Below, piece by piece: positions 24,971-34,863 of a DNA stretch of 64,000 nucleotides. Each line of letters opens with the position of its first letter. The first letter of the stretch is position 1. The notes under the pieces are model-generated. The model saw nothing but the letters and a program-made list of their open reading frames with translations, was not told the origin of the DNA and searched no databases. The translations under genes were made by a program, and so were the position numbers. Origin of the DNA: Sellimonas caecigallum (lineage in GTDB: Bacteria > Bacillota > Clostridia > Lachnospirales > Lachnospiraceae); NCBI RefSeq assembly GCF_019754295.1, contig NZ_VIRV01000003.1, positions 62,001-126,000 on the forward strand. The letters are read 5' to 3'.

Positions 24971-25855
24971 TTACAATTCCATATCCAGCACTTCCGCTTT
25001 TTCGGGAATGGACGAAGCTGCTCCTTCCCTCATGACCGCTATGGCTGCCGCCTTGGATGCGATGATGAGTCCTTCTCTCACATCCAGCCCAAATACTTTC
25101 GCTGCGATAAAATAACCTGTGAACGTATCTCCCGCAGCTGTCGTATCTTTGACAGGGACGTGGAAGCTCTCCTGGTGGAACGTCCGGGAGGCATCCTGAT
25201 AAATGCAGCCTTCTTCTCCAAGTGTGAGCACGACTTCTGCAGCCGGAAAACGATATTTCAGCTCCTGAAGCATCCCCTCAACATCGCTTCTCCCTGTCAT
25301 CTGTTCCGCTTCCACTTCATTGAGCAGAAAAAGAGAAACTTTTGCCAGATCGCATTTCTCCAGATTTTGATTGTAAGGAGATAAATTGAAAATGATCTTC
25401 ATCCTTTTCTTTGACGCTGCTTCTATAATATAATCCACCAGATTGATCTCATTTTGTACCAATACGACATCGTTTTCGCTGAAATCGGCCAGCACTTCAT
25501 CCACATAGTTCTTTGTAAACTTCTGGTTTGCTCCCCCGTATAGGAGAATGCTGTTCTGCCCATTTTCATCTACCTGGATAATCTTGTGACCACACGGTCC
25601 TGGTATCTTCCAGATGTAGTGAATTCCGACTTTTTCTTTCTCGCACATGGAGATCAGGGCTTCTCCTCCTTCCCCGACCATCCCTGCATGGTATACCTCC
25701 ACCCCCGCCTTGGCCAGGGCGATGGACTGGTTCAGGCCTTTCCCCCCGCAGAAGATCGTCCGGTCTGCGGTATCCTGCGTCTCCCCTGGCGCCACAATAT
25801 GTGCCACATGATAGACATAGTCCAGATTCAGCGAGCCAAAATTTATCACTTTCAT
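24971..25855 (-). CDS. PfkB family sugar kinase, ribokinase-like
   Basis: 294 residues. N-terminal substrate region with GSLNLDYVY and GGKGLNQSIALAKAG (signature 1, about 37-51); the C-terminal signature DTTAAGDTFTGYF holds the catalytic Asp and anion-hole Gly. Likely phosphorylates ribose or a related sugar with ATP; Ala replaces the Gly in DTxGAGD. The ATG at 25855 overlaps the GH2 stop (ATGA), so kinase and glycosidase are coupled, hinting that the kinase acts on a sugar released by the hydrolase. Confidence 0.88.
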   Translation of the reverse strand: MKVINFGSLNLDYVYHVAHIVAPGETQDTADRTIFCGGKGLNQSIALAKAGVEVYHAGMVGEGGEALISMCEKEKVGIHYIWKIPGPCGHKIIQVDENGQNSILLYGGANQKFTKNYVDEVLADFSENDVVLVQNEINLVDYIIEAASKKRMKIIFNLSPYNQNLEKCDLAKVSLFLLNEVEAEQMTGRSDVEGMLQELKYRFPAAEVVLTLGEEGCIYQDASRTFHQESFHVPVKDTTAAGDTFTGYFIAAKVFGLDVREGLIIASKAAAIAVMREGAASSIPEKAEVLDMEL

Positions 25856-27570
25856 CTTATTTGTTCCTTTCTTTTCTGTAATCTTGTCTTTCGTACTTCG
25901 CGGTCATAGGTAAGGATGCCGTTTACTTCGTCCTCCACATCACTCAGCTGCGTATAGACAGCTGCACAAAGACCGTCCTTCTCAAGTTCCGCCACTTCCT
26001 GCCAGATGTTTCTGTACGCCCGTCGAAACTTCTTTTTGTCAGCAAAGATCCGATAGCCATACATCTGCATCGTGCTGCAGTGACCTTTTACTCTCATGGA
26101 AAATCCCCCGAATTCTGAAAGAATGCATGCCCTTTCTTTTTCCGGTTTTACACCAAGACGGAAAAAATAATTGTGAGTACTCTGGAAATCTCCGGTTCCC
26201 TGATCAAACCATCCGCTGGCCGCATCGATCAGTCTCGTAGGATCCAGCGCCCTCATTTTTTGTTCCAACCGTGCCGTATCGAACTGGCCCCATCCTTCGT
26301 TAAAAAGAGTCCACACAGCAATCGATGGATGATTATACAGCACTTTTATGGTACTTTTGATCTCCTTTTCGAATTCCTTTCTTCCTTCCGGGCTTTTCCT
26401 CGACAGCCACATCTTCATCCGGTCTGTGACACGGATATGGAGAAGTCCAAACACTGTGGCTGCATACGTCACAAACCAGTGATGATACGCACTCCCTCCA
26501 TTTACCATATCCTGCCATACGATCATGCCAAGACGGTCGCAGTGATAATACCATCTCTGCGGTTCGATCTTACAATGTTTGCGGATCATACAGTACCCTT
26601 CTTCTTTCATTGCCGTGATATCAAAGATCATGGCTTCATCGGAAGGCGCCGTGTAAAGGCCATCCGGCCAGTAGCCTTGATCCAGGATCCCTTTCTGGAA
26701 ATATGGTCTGTGGTTCAGACACAGACGCGGGATCCCCCGTCTGTCTTTTTCCACTGTAAAACATCGCATGGCAAAATAGCTTTCCACCCGATCTTTTCCT
26801 GCCACTACTGTATAGAGATAGAGATACGGATGTTCCGGTGTCCAGCTTTCCATTCTCTCAAGCGGAATACGGATGGGAATATTCGTCATTCCAGCAAAGA
26901 GTTTTCCTTCCAGATCAACTGCGACATCCATCTTTGCATCCGATAAGACGGTTATCTCTACTTCTTTTTTATCGTAATCCGGCCTGCATCGAAGTTCCCG
27001 AATATAATCTTCCGGGACTGTTTCCATCCAGACCGTCTGCCAGATACCACTCTGGGCTGTGTAGAACATCCCGCCCCGCTTCAGTTTCTGCTTTCCTCTG
27101 GCATGATAGGAAGTGTCTGAGACATCCCGAACCTGTACACACAGCTCATTTTCTCCTTCTTTCAAAAAGCGTGTGATATCCAGATCAAACGGCAGATAGC
27201 CTCCTTTGTGGCTGCCAGCCCTTTTCTGGTTAACATACACGATACACATCTGATCGACAGCGCCGAAATGGAGGAGGATGCGATCTCGTCCGCTGGCTGC
27301 TGGATGCTGAAAACTCCTTCTGTACCAGAGTGTCTCTCCTGGCTTTACCTGGCGCTTCACACCAGACAGCGCACTTTCCGGGGAAAACGGCACGAGTATC
27401 TTTCCGTCATATACACCTGGACGTTCCATGGAACGACTTCTCGTGATCCGGTAATCCCACCAGCCATTCAGATTCATAAATTTTTCTCTCTTCATGAGCG
27501 GACGAGGATATTCTTCCAGGACATGCTCCGGATCCACGTCCCTCCCCCACCTTGTATAAAGCTGTTTCAT
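25852..27570 (-). CDS. Glycoside hydrolase family 2 protein
   Basis: 572 residues, much shorter than LacZ (about 1,000) and close to the minimal three-domain GH2 core: sugar-binding jelly roll (about 40-190; NGWWDYRI), Ig-like domain (about 195-275) and TIM barrel (about 285-572). Glu425 in LFNEGWGQFD is the acid/base and Glu486 in LSEFGGFS the nucleophile. No signal peptide, so intracellular. Substrate (galactoside, glucuronide or mannoside) is not decidable by eye. The ATG at 27570 has GGAG upstream, deciding it over an ORF extension to 27675 that overlaps marR. Confidence 0.9.
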   Translation of the reverse strand: MKQLYTRWGRDVDPEHVLEEYPRPLMKREKFMNLNGWWDYRITRSRSMERPGVYDGKILVPFSPESALSGVKRQVKPGETLWYRRSFQHPAASGRDRILLHFGAVDQMCIVYVNQKRAGSHKGGYLPFDLDITRFLKEGENELCVQVRDVSDTSYHARGKQKLKRGGMFYTAQSGIWQTVWMETVPEDYIRELRCRPDYDKKEVEITVLSDAKMDVAVDLEGKLFAGMTNIPIRIPLERMESWTPEHPYLYLYTVVAGKDRVESYFAMRCFTVEKDRRGIPRLCLNHRPYFQKGILDQGYWPDGLYTAPSDEAMIFDITAMKEEGYCMIRKHCKIEPQRWYYHCDRLGMIVWQDMVNGGSAYHHWFVTYAATVFGLLHIRVTDRMKMWLSRKSPEGRKEFEKEIKSTIKVLYNHPSIAVWTLFNEGWGQFDTARLEQKMRALDPTRLIDAASGWFDQGTGDFQSTHNYFFRLGVKPEKERACILSEFGGFSMRVKGHCSTMQMYGYRIFADKKKFRRAYRNIWQEVAELEKDGLCAAVYTQLSDVEDEVNGILTYDREVRKTRLQKRKEQIR

Positions 27571-27583
27571 GGCTCGTTCTCCT

Positions 27584-28012
27584 TTACACTTTTTTGAGAT
27601 TTTCTTCCATCTTAACAAGTCCCTCATACAATGTTTCCATCTCTTCTTCTGAAAATCCTTTCCATATCTGTTCATCGATATCCTGAAAGATATCCTGTAC
27701 CTGCGACGCCCTTCTTAGCCCTTCCTCAGCCAGGACAATCTGATGAGACCGCCTGCAGGATGGATCTTTTCTTCTTTCCAAAAGCCCCTTCTCTTCCATT
27801 TTATCCAGTGTTCTTGAGATAGTTGTCACATCGATGCAGCACAAATCGGCCAGCTCTCTCTGTGTCATGGCGCCATATTTTTTAAGATAATTTAAAATCC
27901 GCGGCTGTCCCTGCCCGATCGTAAGCCCGATCTTCAAAAACTGTGGTTTTAAGATCTCTCTTCTTTCCATATCGATTCGCAGCATGATCTCTCTGATCTT
28001 GTTCTTTTCCAT
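27584..28012 (-). CDS. MarR family transcriptional regulator
   Basis: 142 residues, winged helix with MTQRELADLCCIDVTTISRTL (about 48-68) and wing RRKDPSCRRSHQIVLAEEG. Lies 7 bases downstream of the two ABC exporter genes and 13 bases upstream of the GH2 gene, so it is inside the operon; MarR proteins next to such exporters usually repress them in response to a small toxic molecule. The ATG at 28012 is preferred; an extension to 28174 would overlap the ABC gene and lacks a ribosome site. Confidence 0.88.
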   Translation of the reverse strand: MEKNKIREIMLRIDMERREILKPQFLKIGLTIGQGQPRILNYLKKYGAMTQRELADLCCIDVTTISRTLDKMEEKGLLERRKDPSCRRSHQIVLAEEGLRRASQVQDIFQDIDEQIWKGFSEEEMETLYEGLVKMEENLKKV

Positions 28013-28019
28013 CTTTCTC

Positions 28020-29873
28020 TTACTCCAGTTCAAACTGCCCTGTATAGAGCTGATAATATCTTCCCTTTTGTTGCAGCAATTCATCATGGTCTCCCCGCTC
28101 GATGACTTCGCCTTTTTCCAGTACCATAATGGCTTTGGAATTGCGTACCGTGGACAGACGATGCGCGATGACAAACACTGTTCTTCCTTCCATGATGGCG
28201 TCCATTCCTTTCTCGATCAGCCGTTCCGTCCTTGTATCAATGGAACTTGTCGCCTCATCCAGCACGAGAACCGGCGGTTTGACGACAGCCGCCCGCGCAA
28301 TAGCCAAAAGCTGCCTTTGTCCCTGGGAAAGATTGCTTCCATCTCCGTAAATCATCGTATCGTATCCCTGCGGCAGCCTGCGGATAAAGGAATCTGCGTT
28401 GGCGACCCTGGCTGCCTCACGGATATCCTCCTCCGTGGCATCCGGCTTTCCGTATCGAATATTCTCGGCGATGGTTCCTGTAAAGAGGTGGGTATCCTGG
28501 ATGACCATGGCCATAGAACGTCTCAGATCGTCTTTCCGGATTCTGCGAATATCAATCCCATCGTACGTGATCGTTCCGGCATCGATCTCATAAAAACGGT
28601 TGACCAGATTCACGATTGTCGTTTTTCCAGCACCAGTGGATCCGACGAACGCAATCTTCTGCCCCGGTTTCGCATAGAGAGAAATCCCGTTTAAAATCTT
28701 TTTGCCCCGTACATATGAAAATTCCACATCGTGAAACCTCACATCCCCTTTTAGAAGTGTCAGTACAGCGCGTCCGTCTTTCACTTCCCGCCATGCATAA
28801 TTCCCGGTCTTCTGTTCACATTCCACCCATTTTCCGTCTCTGTTTTCCACATTGCAGAGTGTGATATCCCCCTCGTCGATCTCCGGTTCTTCATCCATCA
28901 TGTCAAAGATCCGTTCTGCTCCGGACAGAGCCGCCAGAAGGAAATTTACCTGCTGGGTAAACTGGTTCATCGGCATAGCACTCTGCCTCACATACACAAG
29001 GTAAGAAGCAAGACTTCCGATATCCAGCATCCCTGACAATGTAAAGAGTCCTCCCACACAAGCGGAAACCGCGTAATTGACATAGGACAGACTCACGATC
29101 GTCGGAACCATCATTCCGGCAAAAGTCAGGGCGTTCGTGGATTCCTTTCGAAGGGCCTCATTCATTTCACAGAATCTTTCAAAATCCACTTTTTCATGGT
29201 TAAACACTTTTTCTACCTTCTGTCCTGCCGCCATCTCTTCCACAAAACCGTTGATCTTTCCGATCTCTTCCTGCTGCCGCTGAAAATATTTCCGGCTATG
29301 GGAGCCATTGAATTTGATAAAAGCGGCCATCAACAAAAGGAATACGACAACGATAAGGGTAAGTCTGACACTTAAGACGAGCATCATCGTGATCGTTCCT
29401 GTCAGCATCAGAAAACTCTGGATCAGCATGGCAAAACTATTGTTCATTGCTTCCTGAACGGTATCTACATCGTTTGTAAATCTGCTCATCAGTTCCCCGT
29501 GGGTATGGGCATCAAAATACTTAAGTGGCAGCTTCTGCACATGAGCGAAAAGGTCCTGCCGAATCTCTTTTATCACTTTCTGAGCTGTTTTTACCATGAG
29601 TTGATTATACCCGAACGTTGCAAATGCACCCACGAAATACAACAATCCCATGCCTGTCACAGCTTTGAGAAGCCCCGTTACATCTCCAGGCAGGATGAAA
29701 CGGTTGATAACCGGCTTCAAGAGGTATGTCCCCATGATGTTGGCCCCTGTACTGATCAGGACAAGCACAGCCACAAAAAGGAACATCCACTTATGTCCTC
29801 CCAGATAGCGTATGAGATAACGAAGGGTTCTTCCTATATCTTTTGGTCTTTTATATCCAATATATCTCGCCAT
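28020..29873 (-). CDS. ABC exporter half-transporter 2 (multidrug/lipid type)
   Basis: 617 residues: six membrane helices (about 30-330) then an ATPase domain (about 375-610) with Walker A GSTGAGKTT, signature LSQGQRQLLAIARA, Walker B VLVLDEATSSID and switch His in AHRL. An insertion of about 30 residues (ENRDGKWVECEQKTGNY) lies between the domains. Its start codon overlaps the stop of the upstream half-transporter (TAATG). The two would form a heterodimeric exporter of the LmrCD or BmrCD type. Confidence 0.94.
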   Translation of the reverse strand: MARYIGYKRPKDIGRTLRYLIRYLGGHKWMFLFVAVLVLISTGANIMGTYLLKPVINRFILPGDVTGLLKAVTGMGLLYFVGAFATFGYNQLMVKTAQKVIKEIRQDLFAHVQKLPLKYFDAHTHGELMSRFTNDVDTVQEAMNNSFAMLIQSFLMLTGTITMMLVLSVRLTLIVVVFLLLMAAFIKFNGSHSRKYFQRQQEEIGKINGFVEEMAAGQKVEKVFNHEKVDFERFCEMNEALRKESTNALTFAGMMVPTIVSLSYVNYAVSACVGGLFTLSGMLDIGSLASYLVYVRQSAMPMNQFTQQVNFLLAALSGAERIFDMMDEEPEIDEGDITLCNVENRDGKWVECEQKTGNYAWREVKDGRAVLTLLKGDVRFHDVEFSYVRGKKILNGISLYAKPGQKIAFVGSTGAGKTTIVNLVNRFYEIDAGTITYDGIDIRRIRKDDLRRSMAMVIQDTHLFTGTIAENIRYGKPDATEEDIREAARVANADSFIRRLPQGYDTMIYGDGSNLSQGQRQLLAIARAAVVKPPVLVLDEATSSIDTRTERLIEKGMDAIMEGRTVFVIAHRLSTVRNSKAIMVLEKGEVIERGDHDELLQQKGRYYQLYTGQFELE

Positions 29874-31600
29874 TATAACTGCGCTCCTTCCTTTTGGGAC
29901 TCGTAGATTTCCTGATAGATCGGACTTCTGCGCAAAAGCTCCTCATGGGTGCCGATATCCGCGATCTTGCCGTCGTCTAAAATCAGGATCTGATCCGCGT
30001 GCCGTACCGATGAGATACGCTGCGCAATAATGATTTTTGTCATATCTGGCAGACGGGAAGCCAGCATTTCCCGGATCTTGGCCTCTGTCGCCGTGTCTAC
30101 GGCGCTTGTGGAATCATCCAGAATCAGCACCTTAGGTTCTTTCAGTATCGCCCGTGCGATACACAGACGCTGCTTTTGTCCACCGGAGACATTGACACCT
30201 CCCTGCCCCATTTCCGTATCATATCCATCTGACAGCCTGTCTATAAATTCATCTGCACAGGAGATGCGGCACGCTTCCCGGATTTCTTCCATCGAAGCGT
30301 CTTCTTTCCCCCACCGGAGATTGTCGATCATACTTCCTGAGAAAAGCGTATTTTTTTGCAGTACGACCGCTATCGCATCTCTCAGATGTTCCAGCGGATA
30401 GTTTTTTACTGGAATCCCATCAATGCGAATCTCTCCTTTTGTCACATCGTATAGGCGAGGAATCAGCTGCACAAGTGTTGTCTTGGCCGAGCCAGTCTGC
30501 CCGACTATTCCAAATGTGCTTCCGGCCGGAATGTTCAAGGTAATGTCAGTTAGTACTTCCTCCTCTGCGTCTTTTTTATATTTGAATGACACATGGTCAA
30601 ACTCTATGGATCCTTTTTTTACTTCCAAATCTTTCGCATCCTGATCCGTGATGTCGATCTTTTCATCTATAATCTCCAGAATTCGGCTTCCAGAGGCCAT
30701 AGATCTTGTCATCATCAGAAAGACATTGGAGATCATCATGAGAGAGTTCAATATCTGCATGACATAACTCAAAAAACCAGTCAGTTCTCCGACCTGCATC
30801 TCCCCATTCTGAATCATGCGGCCGCCAAACCAGATCAGTCCAAGGATCGTCCCGTACATGACGATCTGCATGGCGGGCATATTGAGAGCTGCCAGACGGA
30901 ATGCTTTTTCCGACTGCGATTTTAGATTCAGGTTGACTTCCTCGAATTTGGCCGTCTCATAATCGCCTCTCACATACGCCTTGACAACTCGGATCGCTGT
31001 GAGATTTTCCTGGATGATCCGGTTGACCAGATCAATGGCATTCTGCATCTTACTGTAGAGCGGACGTACATTTTTTACAATCAGGAACAAAAGAACAGCA
31101 AGCGTCGGGAGCGCCACGAGAAACACAAGAGCAAGCCGTGCATTCATCGTAAAGGCAACCACTGTGGCAGAAACAAGCATAACCGGCCCCCTGCAGAACG
31201 GGCGAAGTCCCGTAGATACTGAGTTCTGGATATTGGTCACATCACTCGTAAGTCTTGTGACGATAGAAGACACCCGAAAATGGTCAATATTCGAAAACGA
31301 ATATGCCTGCAGCCTTTCATACTCTGCTTTGCGAAGTTCCGCGCCGAGGCCCTGTCCTGCCAAGGCAGAGAAGCGTGCGCTTCCTACCCCAAGTATCAGG
31401 GCAAGAATCGCACAGACTCCCATCTGTATGCCTTTTGCATAGATGTACTGTCTGTCCTGACCTGCCACACCCACATCTATCAGATCCGCCATGATAACTG
31501 GAACAATCAGTTCAAAGATCGATTCCGCAGCGACACAGAATACTGCCAGAACCGCATATATCTTATACTGATGCATATAAGAAAAAATCCTTCTTAACAT
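29873..31600 (-). CDS. ABC exporter half-transporter 1 (multidrug/lipid type)
   Basis: 575 residues: six membrane helices (about 10-305) and an ATPase domain (about 330-570) with Walker A GQTGSAKTT (Ser-Ala replace the usual Gly-Ala/Gly), signature VSGGQKQRLCIARA, and Walker B LILDDSTSAVD, in which Asp replaces the catalytic Glu after the Walker B Asp. That change is the mark of the degenerate-site partner of a heterodimeric exporter. GGAGG before the ATG at 31600. First gene of the exporter-marR-GH2-kinase operon. Confidence 0.94.
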   Translation of the reverse strand: MLRRIFSYMHQYKIYAVLAVFCVAAESIFELIVPVIMADLIDVGVAGQDRQYIYAKGIQMGVCAILALILGVGSARFSALAGQGLGAELRKAEYERLQAYSFSNIDHFRVSSIVTRLTSDVTNIQNSVSTGLRPFCRGPVMLVSATVVAFTMNARLALVFLVALPTLAVLLFLIVKNVRPLYSKMQNAIDLVNRIIQENLTAIRVVKAYVRGDYETAKFEEVNLNLKSQSEKAFRLAALNMPAMQIVMYGTILGLIWFGGRMIQNGEMQVGELTGFLSYVMQILNSLMMISNVFLMMTRSMASGSRILEIIDEKIDITDQDAKDLEVKKGSIEFDHVSFKYKKDAEEEVLTDITLNIPAGSTFGIVGQTGSAKTTLVQLIPRLYDVTKGEIRIDGIPVKNYPLEHLRDAIAVVLQKNTLFSGSMIDNLRWGKEDASMEEIREACRISCADEFIDRLSDGYDTEMGQGGVNVSGGQKQRLCIARAILKEPKVLILDDSTSAVDTATEAKIREMLASRLPDMTKIIIAQRISSVRHADQILILDDGKIADIGTHEELLRRSPIYQEIYESQKEGAQL

Positions 31601-31683
31601 TCCACACCTCCACACAATAGTTGTATCTGCAATCATTGTATGCTCAATAATTCAGGATGTCAATCCGGATTTTCCATGAAATT

Positions 31684-32289
31684 TTATTCTGTTTTTTTCT
31701 TTTTATACAGGAAATAAATGACCAGGATCACTGCTGCCACGGCAAGGATCATATTGGAATACCGATCAAAAATTTCCGTGATCTCATGCCAATTATCCCC
31801 TGCTTTTTTCCCCACTGTCAGGAATATCATATTCCATATTCCACTTCCAAGGGCTGTATATCCGAGAAAACGTACAAAGGGCATCCTTGCCATACCCGCT
31901 GGTATCGAAATCAGGCTCCGAACTACAGGCACAAACCTGCACAGCAGCACAGCCAGATTTTCATGCCGGTCAAACCAGCCAAGCGTTTTCTTTATATCCC
32001 CTTCTTTGAATCCAAGCTTCCGGACCCACTTGTTGGCCAGTACATGATCCAGCTTGTCAATCGGTATCTTGCTTCCTATAAAATAAAGAACTGCCGCCCC
32101 GATCACAGAACCGGTTACCGACGCCAAAAACATTCCCGGCATGCTGAGTTTTGTATGGGCAAGCATAAAACCGCCAAATGTTAAAATCACTTCCGAAGGG
32201 ATAGGCGGAAACACATTTTCCAACATGATCAGAAAAAGCATTCCCCCATAACTGAATTTCTCCAACAGTTCGATTACGTAAGCTTCCAT
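31684..32289 (-). CDS. DedA family membrane protein
   Basis: 201 residues with four to five membrane segments. LENVFPPIPSEVIL (about 23-36) and RFVPVVRSLISIPAGMARM (about 113-131) are DedA/VTT signatures containing the conserved acidic and Arg residues. DedA proteins are linked to lipid carrier recycling and envelope proton balance. GGAGAG precedes the ATG at 32289. The 255-base region upstream also holds a palindrome GCACGTACGTGC (32320-32331) and a GTGCCA/TGGCAC hairpin. Confidence 0.9.
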   Translation of the reverse strand: MEAYVIELLEKFSYGGMLFLIMLENVFPPIPSEVILTFGGFMLAHTKLSMPGMFLASVTGSVIGAAVLYFIGSKIPIDKLDHVLANKWVRKLGFKEGDIKKTLGWFDRHENLAVLLCRFVPVVRSLISIPAGMARMPFVRFLGYTALGSGIWNMIFLTVGKKAGDNWHEITEIFDRYSNMILAVAAVILVIYFLYKKKKTE

Positions 32290-32505
32290 CGACACTCTCC
32301 ATTTCTCTGTGTGACATCCGCACGTACGTGCCAAAAAAGATTTCCTGGCACAGCAAGGCTTTTGTCTCATTCCATTGTATGTCTCAAATCACAGATAATG
32401 TATCAGTTTCCCATGCTTTTGTCAATTCTATTATTCTTAACTTATTTTTAACTGTTTTTTTTCATTTATTTGCACAAAAATATGGAAAGAATCACAACAA
32501 AATTG

Positions 32506-32511
32506 TATAAT
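32506..32511 (+). promoter_or_regulatory. -10 box of the glgCD operon
   Basis: TATAAT (32506-32511) about 34 bases before the glgC start; the -35 (TGGAAA, 32483-32488) is weak, as for an activated promoter. Confidence 0.5.
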
Positions 32512-32544
32512 ACTTGCATAGCAAAAGAAAAGGGAGGGCACATC

Positions 32545-33684
32545 ATGAAACAAAACAATATGTTGGCAATGATCTTGGCTGGCGGAAGGGGAACACGTCT
32601 TCATGACCTTACAACCAAAGTCGCAAAACCAGCCGTTTCATATGGAGGCAAATACCGCATCATTGATTTTCCTTTGAGCAACTGTGCAAACAGCGGTATT
32701 GACAATGTCGGTGTTCTGACTCAGTACGAATCCATCCTTCTGAACAGCTATGTTGCCGCCGGACGCCGCTGGGGTCTGGATGCGAAGGACAGTGGTGTAT
32801 ATGTACTTCCGCCTCGTGAAAAAGCGGATGCTAACCTGGACGTATACCGCGGGACTGCTGATGCCATCACGCAGAATATTGACTTCGTCGATTCTTTTTC
32901 TCCGGAATATATCCTTATTCTCTCCGGAGACCATATTTACAAAATGAACTACGCAAAAATGCTTGCTTATCACAATGAATGCAAAGCCGATGCTACGATC
33001 GCAGTTATCGAAGTACCGATCAAAGAAGCAAGCCGTTTTGGTATCATGAACACAGACGAAACCGGACGTATCGTGGAATTCGAGGAAAAACCGGCTGAAC
33101 CAAAGAGCAATCTGGCTTCGATGGGTATCTATATCTTCAACTGGAAGCTCCTGCGCAAGATGCTCATCGCCGATGCAAAAGATGAAAATTCCAACCACGA
33201 TTTCGGAAAAGACATCATTCCACAGCTTCTGAATGATGGTAAAAATCTTTTTGCCTACAAATTCAAAGGATACTGGAAAGATGTAGGAACGATTGATTCT
33301 CTGTGGGAAGCAAATATGGATCTTCTTGACAAAAACAATGAACTTGATCTCAACGACCCTACATGGAAGATCTACACAGAAGACGTAACTGCTTTGGCTC
33401 ACTATGTAGGACCTCAGGCAACGGTCAATCGCGCCTTTGTCACACAGGGCTGCATCATCGAAGGCGAAGTAAAGAATTCTGTTTTATTTACAGGTGCCAA
33501 GATCGCGGAAGGCGCTAAAGTCATCGACAGCGTCATCATGCCGGGCGCTGAAGTCGCAGAAGGCGCTACTGTAACACGAGCTCTCGTCTCCGACAATGTG
33601 AAGATTGGAAAAGGAGCTGTCGTTGGAAGTGCAGACAGCGAACATATCGAGTTGGTTGCCAAAAATGTAAAGGGGGCTGAATAA
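32545..33684 (+). CDS. glgC: Glucose-1-phosphate adenylyltransferase, catalytic subunit
   Basis: Makes ADP-glucose for glycogen synthesis. 379 residues. [15 protein letters not shown] nucleotide-binding loop near the N-terminus, [33 protein letters not shown] and [10 protein letters not shown], then a left-handed beta-helix (about 290-379). The ATG at 32545 has GGGAGGG upstream and is preferred over one at 32470. Followed 2 bases later by glgD. glgA, glgB and glgP are not in this window. Confidence 0.96.
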   Translation: MKQNNMLAMILAGGRGTRLHDLTTKVAKPAVSYGGKYRIIDFPLSNCANSGIDNVGVLTQYESILLNSYVAAGRRWGLDAKDSGVYVLPPREKADANLDVYRGTADAITQNIDFVDSFSPEYILILSGDHIYKMNYAKMLAYHNECKADATIAVIEVPIKEASRFGIMNTDETGRIVEFEEKPAEPKSNLASMGIYIFNWKLLRKMLIADAKDENSNHDFGKDIIPQLLNDGKNLFAYKFKGYWKDVGTIDSLWEANMDLLDKNNELDLNDPTWKIYTEDVTALAHYVGPQATVNRAFVTQGCIIEGEVKNSVLFTGAKIAEGAKVIDSVIMPGAEVAEGATVTRALVSDNVKIGKGAVVGSADSEHIELVAKNVKGAE

Positions 33685-33686
33685 TT

Positions 33687-34802
33687 ATGAGCAAAGCATT
33701 TGGTATTATAAATTTTGCCGGAAATCATATTACCGTAGACGGACTCCACGAGTATCGTCCGATCGGAGCATTTTCTTTTCTTGGAAGATACCGGGTTATC
33801 GATTTCCCTATCTCCAATATGAGCAACAGCGGAATTGACCAAATCCAGGTGTATATCCGCCGGAAACCGCGCTCTCTGATCGAACACCTCGGTACCGGCC
33901 GTCACTACAATATCAACTCCAAGCGCGGAAAACTGATTCCTCTTTTCTCTGAGACGAATGCAGAAAACAATATCTATAACACAGATATTTCCGCATATGT
34001 GGAAAACCTTGATTATATCGAGGAAGCTACATACCCATACGTAGTGATCGCTCCAAGCTATATGGTGTACTCAGCCGATTTCAGCACTCTTCTTCAGACT
34101 CATATTGAGTCCGGCGCCGACATTACGATGCTTTATCATAGCGTTGACAATGCAAAGGAAGAATTTCTCAACTGTGATATTCTAAACCTGAATAAACAAA
34201 AAGGGGTCCTTTCCATCGAACACAATAAGGGAAGCGCAAAAAACCGCAACATCTTCATGGATACATACATCATGTCCAAGGATCTTTTCCTGGATCTGAT
34301 CAAGAAGGCACGGAAGCTTTCTTCCACATACACCCTCTCCCAGGTCGTCAACTACGAATGCGAGGAGCTTGATATCCGCGGTGTTGCACACCATGGTTAC
34401 TTTGCAGCCATCACTGACTTTAAGAGTTATTTCGACGCCAACCTTTCTCTTCTGAATCTGAAAACAGCTATGGGACTCTTTAACAGCGACTGGCCAATTT
34501 ATACAAGAACAAATGATTCTTGCCCGACACAGTATTTTGAGACAGCCAATGTAAAGAACTCCTACGTTTCTAACGGGTGTCTTATCGAAGGTACGGTGGA
34601 AAATTCTGTAATCGGACGCGGATGTGTCATCAAAAAGGATGCTGTAGTTAAAAACTCTATCCTTCTTCCAGGTACATCCATCGACAAAGATGTTCATGTT
34701 GAAAACTTTGTAATAGATAAATACGCAAAGATCGTGCATACTTCCGAGGTAGTCGCATCCCCGGAAAAACCTGGATATATCCGCCGTCACGACACAATTT
34801 AA
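33687..34802 (+). CDS. glgD: Glucose-1-phosphate adenylyltransferase regulatory subunit GlgD
   Basis: 371 residues, GlgC paralogue. GRYRVIDFPISN is kept, but the glycine-rich N-terminal nucleotide loop is replaced by INFAGNHITVDGLHEYRP, so it is probably the non-catalytic partner that boosts GlgC, as in other Firmicutes. C-terminal beta-helix present (GCVIKKDAVVKNSIL). Cotranscribed with glgC and ends at a strong terminator. Confidence 0.95.
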   Translation: MSKAFGIINFAGNHITVDGLHEYRPIGAFSFLGRYRVIDFPISNMSNSGIDQIQVYIRRKPRSLIEHLGTGRHYNINSKRGKLIPLFSETNAENNIYNTDISAYVENLDYIEEATYPYVVIAPSYMVYSADFSTLLQTHIESGADITMLYHSVDNAKEEFLNCDILNLNKQKGVLSIEHNKGSAKNRNIFMDTYIMSKDLFLDLIKKARKLSSTYTLSQVVNYECEELDIRGVAHHGYFAAITDFKSYFDANLSLLNLKTAMGLFNSDWPIYTRTNDSCPTQYFETANVKNSYVSNGCLIEGTVENSVIGRGCVIKKDAVVKNSILLPGTSIDKDVHVENFVIDKYAKIVHTSEVVASPEKPGYIRRHDTI

Positions 34803-34817
34803 AAAATCATGCAATAC

Positions 34818-34849
34818 AAAAGACAGAGACGCTAAAGTCTCTGTCTTTT
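34818..34849. terminator. Bidirectional terminator, glgD / amino-acid permease
   Basis: AAAAGACAGAGAC-GCTAAA-GTCTCTGTCTTTT. Confidence 0.9.
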
Positions 34850-34863
34850 ATATTAAAGCTGTT

